Part shown: piece after piece, positions 25,579 through 34,147 of the stretch | How positions within the stretch are numbered: the stretch's first letter is position 1 | How the letters are laid out: each line of letters begins with the position of its first letter | From: Cupriavidus nantongensis | GTDB taxonomy: Bacteria > Pseudomonadota > Gammaproteobacteria > Burkholderiales > Burkholderiaceae | Length of the DNA stretch: 64,000 bases | Direction: 5' to 3' | Assembly: GCF_001598055.1 (NCBI RefSeq) | Contig: NZ_CP014845.1 | Coordinates: 248,001 to 312,000, forward strand | Made by a program: the position numbers and the translations under genes | Notes under the pieces: model-generated | The model's input: the letters and a program-made list of their open reading frames with translations, nothing else | Databases searched by the model: none | Told to the model about the DNA's origin: nothing

Positions 25579-26826
25579 GTGAACACGCTGACTCCAACCC
25601 TGCCAGGCGCGCGCCGCGCTGTCCGCCTGATCGCTGCCGGACTGGTGGCTTGCGCCACGCTCGCGCCTGTCGTCGCGGCCGCGCAGGAGCATGGCGCTCA
25701 CGCCAGCCACGGCGCCCAGGCCAAGCCGAAAATGAGCGAACTGGGCACCGGCGCCGCCTTCGATCGCGACGGCAAGCTGTGGATCGCCTACAAGGACGGC
25801 CAGCATGTCGCGGTGCGTTCGTCGACGGACTACGGTCGCAGCTTCAGCGAAGCGCGGCATGTCAACGCCACGCCGGAGCCCGTCGCCGCGGATCATGAAA
25901 GCCGCCCCAAGGTGGCCACCGGCGCCGACGGGGAGGTCTACATCACCTGGACCCAGCCGCTGCCCAAGCCATGGACCGGCTTTATCCGCTTTGCGCGCTC
26001 CAGCGACGGCGGCAAGACCTTTGCCGAACCGCTGACGGTGCATGCCAATCGCGACCAGATCGCGCACCGCTTCGACGCCCTCGCGGTGGACCCGGCCGGG
26101 CGCGTCTTCGTCAGCTGGATCGACAAGCGTGATGTGACCGCCGCGCAGGCGCGCAAGCAGCCGTATGCCGGCGCCGCGATCTACTACGCTGTCTCCGCCG
26201 ACCAAGGCAAGAGCTTCCAGGGCGACTACAAGATCGCCGACCAGTCTTGCGAATGCTGCCGCATCGCGCTGACGCCCGCGCCCGACGGCAGCATGCTGGC
26301 GCTGTGGCGCCATGTGTTCCCGCCCAACGCGCGCGACCACGCGCTGGCGCTGCTTGGCGCAGACGGCAAGGCCACGCCGATGCAGCGCGCCACCTTCGAC
26401 GACTGGCGCATCGACGCGTGCCCGCACCACGGCCCCGGCGCGTCAGTGGCGCCGGACGGCACCGTGCACATGGTCTGGTTCAGCGTGCGCGACGGCAAGC
26501 CGACGGTGTCGGTGGGCCGCTGGCGCGACGGCAAGCTGCAGGCGCAGCGCCCGCTCGACGACGCGCGCGCACAGCATGCCGATATCGTCGCGCTGAACGA
26601 CAACGACATCGCGGTGGTGTGGAAATCGTTCGACGGCCAGCAGACGCGGCTTTCCGCCATGCTGTCGCGCGACGGCGGCAAGACCTGGCAGACGCGCAAG
26701 CTGGCCGGCACCGAACGCGACTCCGACCAGCCGCACCTGCTGCAGCACGCCGGCCGCGCCTACGTGCTGTGGCGTACCGAGGCCGATGGCTTCCAGGTGT
26801 TCGCGCTCGGGCAGGAGGGCGCATGA
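25579..26826 (+). CDS. Secreted BNR/sialidase-like beta-propeller with CxCC and CPHHG motifs
   Basis: About 415 residues from a GTG 4 bp after the receptor stop. A signal peptide (RRAVRLIAAGLVACATLAPVVAAA) is followed by a His-rich stretch (EHGAHASHGAQ). The body has repeated Asp-box-like motifs (STDYGRSFSEA, SSDGGKTFAEP, SADQGKSFQGD, SRDGGKTWQTR) of a six-bladed propeller. The catalytic residues of true sialidases are not evident. Instead DQSCECCRIAL and DACPHHGPG stand out as a probable metal or redox site. It is likely periplasmic and works with the TonB receptor and thioredoxin-like neighbour; exact role unknown. Confidence 0.75.
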   Translation: MNTLTPTLPGARRAVRLIAAGLVACATLAPVVAAAQEHGAHASHGAQAKPKMSELGTGAAFDRDGKLWIAYKDGQHVAVRSSTDYGRSFSEARHVNATPEPVAADHESRPKVATGADGEVYITWTQPLPKPWTGFIRFARSSDGGKTFAEPLTVHANRDQIAHRFDALAVDPAGRVFVSWIDKRDVTAAQARKQPYAGAAIYYAVSADQGKSFQGDYKIADQSCECCRIALTPAPDGSMLALWRHVFPPNARDHALALLGADGKATPMQRATFDDWRIDACPHHGPGASVAPDGTVHMVWFSVRDGKPTVSVGRWRDGKLQAQRPLDDARAQHADIVALNDNDIAVVWKSFDGQQTRLSAMLSRDGGKTWQTRKLAGTERDSDQPHLLQHAGRAYVLWRTEADGFQVFALGQEGA

Positions 26827-27332
26827 TGCGATCGCGCCGCCAACTGCTCGCCGCCGCTATGACCGCCGCCGTTGCCACATGCGCGCTGATGCTCGGCACC
26901 GCCAATGCCGCCGACCGCGTTGCCGTGTTCGAATCCGCCAACGCCGCGCGCATCGCCGCCAGCCAGCAGGGCAAGCCCTTCGTGCTGGTGGTGTGGTCGC
27001 TGGATTGCGTCTATTGCAAGCGCAACTTCGACGCCATCGGCAAGCTGCGGGCGCGGCATCCGGACTTGCGCGTCGTCACGCTGGCGACCGACAGTGCCGA
27101 CGCCTCGCCGCAGGTGCAAAAGATGCTCGAACGCGTCCGGCTGACGCGCAATGCGTGGGTGTTCGGGCACGAGCCGCAGGAGCGGCTGCGCTATGCGGTC
27201 GACCCCGACTGGATGGGCGAAATGCCGCGCACCTACTTCTATCGCGCCGACGGCCAGCGGCAGGGCGTGTCCGGCGTGATCAGCGAAGGTGACTGGGCCA
27301 GGCATCTGCGCTGGGCCGGCATCGCGGGCTGA
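26823..27332 (+). CDS. Periplasmic thioredoxin-like (TlpA-type) protein
   Basis: A 169-residue protein with signal peptide (RRQLLAAAMTAAVATCALMLGTANA). The thioredoxin fold has VLVVWSLDCVYCKRNFDAIG with a CVYC active site, then RVVTLATDSADASPQV and the cis-Pro region GEMPRTYFYRADGQ. Its ATG overlaps the stop of the BNR gene (ATGA), so the two are translationally coupled. It probably keeps the cysteine motif of the BNR protein or a bound metal in the right redox state. Confidence 0.82.
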   Translation: MMRSRRQLLAAAMTAAVATCALMLGTANAADRVAVFESANAARIAASQQGKPFVLVVWSLDCVYCKRNFDAIGKLRARHPDLRVVTLATDSADASPQVQKMLERVRLTRNAWVFGHEPQERLRYAVDPDWMGEMPRTYFYRADGQRQGVSGVISEGDWARHLRWAGIAG

Positions 27333-27339
27333 AACCGCA

Positions 27340-27360
27340 GCGGCGCCGGCCCGGCGCCGC
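27340..27360. terminator. Stem-loop between convergent genes
   Basis: GCGGCGCC and GGCGCCGC form a perfect 8-bp stem around GGCCC. It lies just after the stop of the thioredoxin-like gene and before the convergent DUF3597 gene, and TTT follows on the plus strand. Confidence 0.6.
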
Positions 27361-27375
27361 CTTTCACGGCATCGC

Positions 27376-27849
27376 TCAGGACAGTTCCTTCGGCAGCTTG
27401 CCGCCGTTGGCGGCCAGCTCCTGCATCAGCCGCTTGTGCAGCCACACGTTCATCGCCGCGGAGTCGTTCATGTCGCCGCTGTAGTGCAGCTCGCGCGCGA
27501 GTTCCTTGCGGTGTTCCAGGCTGCTGTCGATGCCAAGCACCTTCATCGTATCGACGATGGAGGTGCGCCAGTTCAGCGTCTGCCCGCTCTGCTGCGCCAT
27601 GCGGTCCATGATGGCCTCGACGTCCACACCCGACAGCGGTGTGGCTTGCGTCCCTGCGGCGGTCGCACCGGTAGTCCCCTGGACGTTGCCCGCGGGCGCC
27701 GCGCCGGTGCCGGCGGTTGGCGCGGTGCCGCCCGGCGCGCCCGCTGAAGTCGGCGACCCAGCGGCGGGTGGGGTGGTGGTCGCGGTGGTGGTGGCCGCCG
27801 GCTTGTCCTTGCCCAGCAGCTTGTTGAGGATGTCCTTGAAGATGCTCAT
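27376..27849 (-). CDS. DUF3597 domain protein
   Basis: About 157 residues from MSIFKDILNKLLGKDKP, with AGGAG upstream of the ATG. A low-complexity Ala/Thr/Pro/Gly linker (residues about 18-75) separates the N-terminal helix from the DUF3597 domain: VDVEAIMDRMAQQSGQTLNW, RTSIVDTMKVLGIDSSLEHR, and NDSAAMNVWLHKRLMQELAA. Family function unknown; members are small cytoplasmic proteins. No operon partner. Confidence 0.85.
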   Translation of the reverse strand: MSIFKDILNKLLGKDKPAATTTATTTPPAAGSPTSAGAPGGTAPTAGTGAAPAGNVQGTTGATAAGTQATPLSGVDVEAIMDRMAQQSGQTLNWRTSIVDTMKVLGIDSSLEHRKELARELHYSGDMNDSAAMNVWLHKRLMQELAANGGKLPKELS

Positions 27850-28120
27850 GGCGGGCTCCTGAAGGGTGAACGGGGCAGCAAGCCCTTGCAGGTTCCGGGC
27901 CACCGTCGCGGTATCGTCTTTGCGCGGCTAAGCCGCACCGTTTGTAAATGGTGCGTGTAGCGCGTCCGGCTTCCGCGCCGGCAGCGCTGGCGTCGGCTGG
28001 TTCTTCCTGTTCAGCGCAGTCCTGCGCGTTCCTCGTTCGAGGGATCGGTAGTTTCCCCACTCTTCCTGCGTGGCCAGCAGCGTCTATGATTCGGGCGGGT
28101 TGGTTCAATAAAGAAACAGA

Positions 28121-28136
28121 TGTTCAAATATGAACA
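28121..28136. promoter_or_regulatory. Inverted repeat before porin gene
   Basis: TGTTCAAATATGAACA is a perfect 6-4-6 inverted repeat, 50 bp before the porin start, in an AT-richer stretch. A second small repeat CAGATGAAAGATCTG is at about 28152-28166. They look like operator sites of an IclR- or LysR-type regulator; the regulator is not identified. The rest of 27850-28185 shows nothing recognisable. Confidence 0.5.
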
Positions 28137-28185
28137 CGCAGCGACCGCGACAGATGAAAGATCTGCGGTGGTCCAAGGAGGAAAC

Positions 28186-29280
28186 ATGATGAAATTCCGC
28201 ATCGCCGCGGCCGCGCTGGCAGCTGCGCTGCCGCTGGTGGCGGCAGCGCAGTCGGTGACCCTGTACGGCGTCATCGATACGGGCGTGGAATACCTGAACC
28301 ACGTCGGCGCGGCGGGCCACGCCCTGGTGCGCCAGCCGTCGTTGGCCGCGACCGTGCCGTCACGCTGGGGTTTGCGCGGCACCGAAGATCTCGGCCACGG
28401 ACTCAAGAGCGTGTTCGTGCTGGAATCGGGCTTTGCACCGGACTCCGGGGTGTCGAACCAGGGCCCACGCCTGTTCGGGCGACAGGCCTTCGTCGGGCTG
28501 AGCGGCCCGTGGGGGCAGGTCGGCTTGGGGCGCCAGTACACCATGCTGTTCTGGGCCAGGCTGGATACCGACATCCTGACCTCCAACGTTTATGGTGTCG
28601 GCTCGATCGACAGCTATATCCCCAACACGCGCGCCGACAATGCGGTGTCGTACAAGGGCAAGTTCGGCGGCGTCACGGTCGGCGCGACGTACAGCCTGGG
28701 CCGCGATGCCGTCAATGCCGGCCCCGGACCGGCGGGCACCAATTGCGCGGGCGAGAATCCCGCGGATGCACGCGCCTGCCGCGAATGGTCGGCCATGCTG
28801 ATGTACGAGACCGACTGGTGGGGCGTGAGCGCGGCCTACGACTCCCTGCGCGGCGGGCCCGGCGCGTTCGGCGGCCTGACCCGCAGCAGCCTGAAAGACG
28901 ATCGCTTCTCACTGGGCGGCTACATGCTGCTGCAGCGAACCAAGCTGGGCCTCGGGCTGCTGTCGCGCAACAACGAGGCGAGCGCCACCCCGCGCAGCGA
29001 TCTATGGTTCGCGGGCGCCTCGCATGACCTCACGCCCGCGTTCAACCTCGCTGGCGAAATCTATTACCTGCGCTATCGCCACAGCGCGAACCGGGCCTGG
29101 CTTGGTGCGATTCGCGGCACCTATGCGTTCTCGAAACGCACCTCCGTCTACGCGACCGCGGGCTATATCGACAATCGCGGCCAGTCGGCGCTGTCGGTCA
29201 GCGGCGGCAGCCCGGGAGGCAATCCGGCACCCGGCGGCAACCAGGCCGGCGTCATGCTGGGCATCAAGCAGATCTTCTGA
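28186..29280 (+). CDS. Gram-negative porin (OmpC/Omp32-like)
   Basis: About 364 residues, with AAGGAGG before the ATG. A signal peptide (MKFRIAAAALAAALPLVAAA) precedes QSVTLYGVIDTGVEYLNH, the typical burkholderial porin first strand. Other marks: SRWGLRGTEDLGHGLKSVF, LFGRQAFVGLSGPWGQVGLGRQ, and the last strand ending in Phe (VMLGIKQIF). It forms a trimeric 16-strand general diffusion pore. A loop with two Cys (TNCAGENPADARACREW) may be disulfide-linked. It is followed 32 bp later by a secreted metallo-hydrolase that may be cotranscribed. Confidence 0.9.
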   Translation: MMKFRIAAAALAAALPLVAAAQSVTLYGVIDTGVEYLNHVGAAGHALVRQPSLAATVPSRWGLRGTEDLGHGLKSVFVLESGFAPDSGVSNQGPRLFGRQAFVGLSGPWGQVGLGRQYTMLFWARLDTDILTSNVYGVGSIDSYIPNTRADNAVSYKGKFGGVTVGATYSLGRDAVNAGPGPAGTNCAGENPADARACREWSAMLMYETDWWGVSAAYDSLRGGPGAFGGLTRSSLKDDRFSLGGYMLLQRTKLGLGLLSRNNEASATPRSDLWFAGASHDLTPAFNLAGEIYYLRYRHSANRAWLGAIRGTYAFSKRTSVYATAGYIDNRGQSALSVSGGSPGGNPAPGGNQAGVMLGIKQIF

Positions 29281-29312
29281 GCCGTTGCAGTCTTCTTTCA
29301 AAAGGTAGAACG

Positions 29313-30308
29313 ATGAAATCCTCACGCTTGCTGTCGGTGCTGACCGGCATCGTCCTGATGTGCGCCACGGCGCTTTCGTCCGCAGCGCCCGCGGCGGCGC
29401 CTGTGGCTGCCACTGACTATTTCCGCGTGACGCTGCTGGGTACGGGCACGCCGGTGCCTTCGCCCGCCCGCGCCGGCTACAGCACGCTGGTGGAGGCCGG
29501 TGGCCAGAAGCTGGTCTTCGATTTCGGCCGCAACGTATCCGTGCGGCTGTGGCAGCTGCGCATTCCGCTGGGCAGCGTCGATGCGCATTTCCTCACGCAC
29601 TTTCATTCCGACCACCTGGTCGGCCTGCCCGACCTGTGGCTGACCGGCTGGCTGCGCCCGCCCTACGGCCGCCGCGACCGGCCCATGGCGCTGTATGGCC
29701 CGGCGGGAACGCGCGCGCTGGCCGAGGGCCTGCGCCAGGCCTTCGCCGCGGACATCGCGATCCGGCACAAGGACGAGGGCAGCGCGCTCACCGGCATCAC
29801 CATCGATGCGCATGACGTGGCGCCCGGCGTCGTCTATGAGAAGAACGGCGTGCGCGTGACCGCCTTCGAGAACGATCACGGCGACCACATCCGCCCGTCG
29901 TATGGCTACCGCATCGAGTATCGTGGCCGGGCGGTGGTGCTGTCGGGCGATACCCGTTTCAGTCCCGCCGTGGTGGCGCAGGCCCGGAACGCTGACGTGC
30001 TGGTGCATTGCGTCACGCTGATCCCCGACGCGCTGCTGGCATCGAACCCGGCGTACCGCGCCATCTACGACCACCTGTCTTCGCCGGAAGATGCCGCGCG
30101 CGTGTTCCAGGCCGCGGCGCCGAAGCTGGCCGTGTTCAGCCATATCGGCCTGAACGGCGATGCCACCGTCGGCCAGATCGTCGAGCGGGTCCGCAAGACC
30201 TACGCCGGTGAACTGCTGGTTGGCGAAGACCTGACCCGCGTCGACATCAGCCTGGAGGGTCGCGCCGGGACGCCGGGCGGCATTGCGGTGTGGCAGGAGA
30301 AGCAATAA
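29313..30308 (+). CDS. Secreted metallo-beta-lactamase-fold hydrolase
   Basis: A 331-residue protein with a signal peptide (MKSSRLLSVLTGIVLMCATALSSAAP). The MBL core is RVTLLGTGTPVPSPARAGYS, FLTHFHSDHLVGLPDLW (the HxHxDH zinc motif), FENDHGDHIRP, VVLSGDTRFSPAV and, near the end, VFSHIGLNGD. The layout is like RNase Z / arylsulfatase-type MBL proteins, but the export signal argues against tRNA processing. It probably hydrolyses an ester or sulfate in the periplasm. It may form an operon with the porin. Confidence 0.85.
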   Translation: MKSSRLLSVLTGIVLMCATALSSAAPAAAPVAATDYFRVTLLGTGTPVPSPARAGYSTLVEAGGQKLVFDFGRNVSVRLWQLRIPLGSVDAHFLTHFHSDHLVGLPDLWLTGWLRPPYGRRDRPMALYGPAGTRALAEGLRQAFAADIAIRHKDEGSALTGITIDAHDVAPGVVYEKNGVRVTAFENDHGDHIRPSYGYRIEYRGRAVVLSGDTRFSPAVVAQARNADVLVHCVTLIPDALLASNPAYRAIYDHLSSPEDAARVFQAAAPKLAVFSHIGLNGDATVGQIVERVRKTYAGELLVGEDLTRVDISLEGRAGTPGGIAVWQEKQ

Positions 30309-30332
30309 GCCACCCGGCGCGTGCCGATACGA

Positions 30333-31322
30333 TCAGTCCGGCTTGATCCCTGCCCGCGCAATGATCGGCCTCCAGCGCTGCTGCTCCTGCGCGATAAAGC
30401 GCGAGAATTCCGCCGGCGTGCCGCCCACCACGATGGCCGCGTCCGCGCTCAGGCGTTCGACCGAGCTCTGGCTCTTCACGGCTTTCATGGTGGCGTCGGC
30501 CAGCTTGTCGGCGGCGGCCTGCGGCAGCGATGCCGGCGCCAGCAGGCCGTACCACTGCGTCATCTCGAAGCCGGGATAGCCTTGCTCGGCCACCGTGGGC
30601 ACGTCGGGCAACTGCGCGATGCGCTGGGTGGTGCCGGTGGCGATGCAGCGCACCTTGCCGGCCTTGATGAACTGGAGGATGGCGGGCGCGCCGACCGCGG
30701 CGGCGTCGAGCCGGCCGGACAGCAGGTCGGTGATCTGCGGGCCGCTGCCGCGGTATGGCACGTGGGTGATAAAGGTGCCGGAGGCGGCCTTCAGGTATTC
30801 GAAGGCGAGGTGGCCGGCACTGCCATTGCCGGCCGAACCATAGTTGAGCTTGCCGGGCTTGCTCTTGGCGAGCGCCACGAATTCCTTCAGGTTCTTCGCG
30901 GGCACGTCGGGATGGACCACGTACAGGCTCGGCACCTTGGACAGCAGCGAGATCGCGCGGAAGTCCTTGACCGGGTCATACGGCAGCTTCGGGAAGATGA
31001 AGGGATTGACCGCCAGCGTGCCGATATGGCCGAGGATCAGCGTGTGGTTGTCATCGGCGCGCGCGACTTCGCCCATCGCGATATTGCCGGCGGCACCCGG
31101 CTTGTTCTCGACGAACACCGACACGCCCAGCAGCTTGGTCAGCTCCGCCGCGGTCGAGCGCGCGACGATTTCGGAACTGCCGCCAGGCGCGAACGGCACC
31201 ACCAGCCGGACCGGCTTGGCGGGCCAGGCCTGGGCGCGGGCGAGCGTGGGCGCCAGCGCGCACGCGCCCAGCGCGGCGCTGGCCTTGAGCAGTTGGCGGC
31301 GAAAGGGATTGGCTGCGGTCAT
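30333..31322 (-). CDS. Bug-family periplasmic receptor (TctC-like)
   Basis: A 329-residue solute-binding protein with a twin-arginine-like leader (FRRQLLKASAALGACALAPT). Mature motifs: KPVRLVVPFAPGGSSEIVAR, VFVENKPGAGGNIAMGEVAR and VPYRGSGPQITDLLSGRLDA. GAGGAGACCAGC precedes the ATG. It follows another Bug gene in the same direction and downstream of the GntR gene, so all three may form one unit. It binds an unknown carboxylate. Confidence 0.9.
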   Translation of the reverse strand: MTAANPFRRQLLKASAALGACALAPTLARAQAWPAKPVRLVVPFAPGGSSEIVARSTAAELTKLLGVSVFVENKPGAAGNIAMGEVARADDNHTLILGHIGTLAVNPFIFPKLPYDPVKDFRAISLLSKVPSLYVVHPDVPAKNLKEFVALAKSKPGKLNYGSAGNGSAGHLAFEYLKAASGTFITHVPYRGSGPQITDLLSGRLDAAAVGAPAILQFIKAGKVRCIATGTTQRIAQLPDVPTVAEQGYPGFEMTQWYGLLAPASLPQAAADKLADATMKAVKSQSSVERLSADAAIVVGGTPAEFSRFIAQEQQRWRPIIARAGIKPD

Positions 31323-31377
31323 GCTGGTCTCCTCGGGTTGCGGTAGCCGGGCCGTGAAGCGGCAGGCGATTAAGTTG

Positions 31378-32370
31378 TTATTCGGGCCGGATGTTGCCGT
31401 CGCGGATCACCTTGGCCCATAGCCGCGCCTGGCCGTCGATGAACTGTCGCGCTTGCGCCGGCGGCGCCGCCACGACCTCGCCACCAAGCTCGGCCACGCG
31501 CTGCCGGATCTCGGCGCTGGTCATGACCTTCTGCAGCGCGTCGGCAAGCCTGGCGGCGACCGGCTCCGGGGTCGCGGCGGGAACGAAGGCCGCGTTCCAT
31601 TCATACACCTCGTAGCTGGCCACGCCGGCTTCCTGCATGGTCGGCACCGCGGGCAGCGCCGGGGTGCGCGAGCGGCTGGTCACCGCCAGCGGCTTGAGCT
31701 TGCCGGCCTGGATGTGCTGCAGGCTCGAGGCCACGTTGGCAAAGAACAGCGGCACCTGGCCGGCGATGACATCGGTCATGGCCGGGCCGCCGCCCTTGTA
31801 GGGCACGTGCAGCAGGTCGACGCCGGCGCGCTGCTCGAACAGCACGCCGGCCAGATGCTGCGCCGAGCCGTTGCCCGAAGACGCAAACGCCACCGAGCCG
31901 GGCTTCTGCCTGGCCATGGCGACGACATCGCTGACCTTGCCCGCCGCAAAGCTGGCGGTGGCGACCAGCACATTGGGATAGCGCGCCAGCACGCCGAGCG
32001 GCCGGAACGCCTTGTCCGGATCGTAGGGCAGGCGCGGATAGAGGCTGGGATTCACGGCATAGGACGAGGCATCGACCATCACCGTGTAGCCGTCGGCCGC
32101 GGCCTTGGCGACATAGGCTGCGCCGATCTGCCCGCCGGCACCCGGCCGGTTCTCGACCACCACGGTCTGCCCCAGTTCGCGCCCCAGGCCGGGCGCGATC
32201 AGACGTGCCATCAGGTCAGCGCCGCCGCCCGGCGGGTATGTCACCACGATGGTGATGGGACGTGCCGGCCAGGCCGCGGCGTTGTCGGCGGCCTGTGCCG
32301 GGGTGGCGATGGCGATCATGGCGGTGGCCGCAGCGGTGGCTGCAGCGGCAATCGCGTGGCATGCGCGCAT
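31378..32370 (-). CDS. Bug-family periplasmic receptor (TctC-like)
   Basis: About 330 residues from MRACHAIAAAATAAATAM, chosen because AAGGAGACAGACCC precedes it. Signal peptide ends near ATPAQA. Motifs: RPITIVVTYPPGGGADLMAR, VVVENRPGAGGQIGAAYVAK and VPYKGGGPAMTDVIAGQVPL. It lies between the HutC-type GntR regulator and another Bug gene. Context suggests that it binds the substrate or a lactone precursor of the divergent amidohydrolase. Confidence 0.9.
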   Translation of the reverse strand: MRACHAIAAAATAAATAMIAIATPAQAADNAAAWPARPITIVVTYPPGGGADLMARLIAPGLGRELGQTVVVENRPGAGGQIGAAYVAKAAADGYTVMVDASSYAVNPSLYPRLPYDPDKAFRPLGVLARYPNVLVATASFAAGKVSDVVAMARQKPGSVAFASSGNGSAQHLAGVLFEQRAGVDLLHVPYKGGGPAMTDVIAGQVPLFFANVASSLQHIQAGKLKPLAVTSRSRTPALPAVPTMQEAGVASYEVYEWNAAFVPAATPEPVAARLADALQKVMTSAEIRQRVAELGGEVVAAPPAQARQFIDGQARLWAKVIRDGNIRPE

Positions 32371-32405
32371 GGGTCTGTCTCCTTGGCGACGGTCCATAAC
32401 GGTGC

Positions 32406-33155
32406 TCAGCGGACGTCGGCGGTATAGCGAAAAGCAAAGGCGTCGCCGCGCGTCAGGCGATACTCGACGCAGTGGCCAGCCAGGTCATAGGCGTGGCGCG
32501 TGACCACCGCGCACGGATGCGCATCGGGCAGTGACAGCAACGCAGCCTCGTCCGCCGCCAGCGTGCGGAAGGTCACCTCGTCGACGGCACGATGGACCGT
32601 GACGCCGCAGGCGCTGCCCAGCAGCGGGTAGAGCAGGTCGCCCCACTGCGCCGGCGGCAGCTGCTGCAGGGCTTCGCAGCGCGGCAGCGGCAGCCAGATC
32701 GACTCCAGCAGCCGTGGCGTCTGCTCCAGCCAGCGGCGGCGCGAGATCGCCAGCCCGCGCGCGCCACTTGCAAGCCCGAACCGCGCCGCCATGGCCTTGT
32801 CCAGCCGGACGGCGCGGCACGACAGGATTTCAGAGCGGGGCACCACGGGCGCGCCATCGGCGCCGCCGAAGCGAAAGAAACGCATCAGGCTGGCGCCGCT
32901 CAGCCCCTTGCGCACGAAGGTGCCCTTGCCCTGCACGCGCTCGAGCAGGCCTTGCTGGACCAGCACGGCGATGGCCTGGCGGATGGTGCCCAGCGCAATG
33001 CCGAACTCCCTGGCCAATGCGCCTTCGGCCGGGATGGCATCGCCTGGGGCCCAGGCGCCGCAAACGATCCGGTCCTGCAATGCCGCCGCAATCTGGCCGT
33101 AGCGGCTCAGTCCCGCGGTGGCGTTGGTGTTCTGGAGCGCTGCGTTGTCTGGCAT
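32406..33155 (-). CDS. GntR-family regulator, HutC subfamily
   Basis: A 249-residue regulator. The N-terminal winged helix is SRYGQIAAALQDRIVCGAWA, PGDAIPAEGALAREFGIALG and TIRQAIAVLVQQGLLERVQG, ending GKGTFVRKG. The remaining part is a UTRA effector domain (HRAVDEVTFRTLAADEAALL, LPDAHPCAVVTRHAYDLAGH). It is divergent from the amidohydrolase gene and upstream of two Bug genes. The palindrome at 33189-33202 between the divergent genes is a good operator. Confidence 0.9.
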   Translation of the reverse strand: MPDNAALQNTNATAGLSRYGQIAAALQDRIVCGAWAPGDAIPAEGALAREFGIALGTIRQAIAVLVQQGLLERVQGKGTFVRKGLSGASLMRFFRFGGADGAPVVPRSEILSCRAVRLDKAMAARFGLASGARGLAISRRRWLEQTPRLLESIWLPLPRCEALQQLPPAQWGDLLYPLLGSACGVTVHRAVDEVTFRTLAADEAALLSLPDAHPCAVVTRHAYDLAGHCVEYRLTRGDAFAFRYTADVR

Positions 33156-33188
33156 GCCGAAGCCGTGCTAAATTGATTGAGTGCTTAT

Positions 33189-33202
33189 GTCCTCTAGAGG
33201 AC
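33189..33202. promoter_or_regulatory. Palindromic operator between gntR and amidohydrolase
   Basis: GTCCTCTAGAGGAC is a perfect 14-bp palindrome in the 106-bp gap between divergent starts. Position and symmetry fit binding of the GntR dimer; this is inference. Confidence 0.6.
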
Positions 33203-33261
33203 TAGAATACTGACGCGGGTCTGGATGCCATATCCGGATATACCCGCCCCACGGAGGCTTG

Positions 33262-34131
33262 ATGATGAGCAGGCGCGCTTCGCCGCTGGTGGATACCCAT
33301 TTCCACGTCTTCGATACCGGCGTGGCCTCGGCTTCGGCGCGCTACCGGCCGGCCTATGCCGCTGGGCTGCATGACTGGCAGGCGGCGCTCGGCAGCCTGG
33401 GCGGGCTGGACGGCCAGGGCGACCTGTATGGGGTGGTGGTGCAGACCAGCTTTCTCGGCACCGACAATACCGCGCTGCTGGCCGCACTGCGGGCGCGGCC
33501 CGGCCGCCTGCGCGGCGTGGCGGTGATCGACCCGACCTTCACGGACGCGCAGCTGACAGCGCTCCAGGCCGCCGGCGTGCGCGGCATCCGCCTGAACCTG
33601 TACGGCGATCCGGAATGGCAACGCATTGCCACCGCGCCGTGGCGTGCGCTGTTCCACAGGATTGCGGCGCTGGGCTGGCACGTCGAACTCCATACCGGCA
33701 ACGGGCAGGGCGCCATGGTGCTGGCGCAGCTCGATGCGGCGCTTGGCGATGCCGGCGCGCCGGTCGTGCTTGACCACTTCGGCCGGCCTGGCAGCGCCGG
33801 GATTGCGGATGCGGTCTTCGATGCCGCCATGGCAGTGCGCGCGCGCCGCCAGGTTTGGGTGAAAATCAGCGCGCCCTACCGGCTGGCATCGCCGCACGAC
33901 TGGCCCCTGCTTGCGCAGCGCTGGCGCGACATCGTCGGCGATGACCGCCTGCTATGGGGCAGCGACTGGCCCTGGACCAATCACGAGGGGCCGCAGCGGC
34001 TGGACGAGTGCCGCGAGCTGGCCGCGTGGCGAGGGCAGGCCGATGACGGCGAGGCGGCGCGCGAGGCGTTGTCCGCCGCGCTGCGCTGGCGCAACGCGGC
34101 GGCGCTTTACGGGTTTGCCGTGGCGGCGTAG
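33262..34131 (+). CDS. Amidohydrolase-2 family hydrolase (TIM barrel)
   Basis: About 289 residues starting MMSRRASPLVDTHFHVFDTG, where THFHVFD is the metal-binding HxH motif after strand 1. Others: GVRGIRLNLYGDP, HVELHTGNGQGA, PVVLDHFGRPG and LLWGSDWPWTNHEG (the C-terminal catalytic Asp). The family includes lactonases such as 2-pyrone-4,6-dicarboxylate hydrolase and L-fucono-lactonase. GGAGG lies just upstream. Its neighbours (GntR regulator, two Bug carboxylate receptors) suggest hydrolysis of a lactone or dicarboxylate taken up from outside. Confidence 0.87.
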   Translation: MMSRRASPLVDTHFHVFDTGVASASARYRPAYAAGLHDWQAALGSLGGLDGQGDLYGVVVQTSFLGTDNTALLAALRARPGRLRGVAVIDPTFTDAQLTALQAAGVRGIRLNLYGDPEWQRIATAPWRALFHRIAALGWHVELHTGNGQGAMVLAQLDAALGDAGAPVVLDHFGRPGSAGIADAVFDAAMAVRARRQVWVKISAPYRLASPHDWPLLAQRWRDIVGDDRLLWGSDWPWTNHEGPQRLDECRELAAWRGQADDGEAAREALSAALRWRNAAALYGFAVAA

Positions 34132-34147
34132 CGGTATCGTCGCGCTG

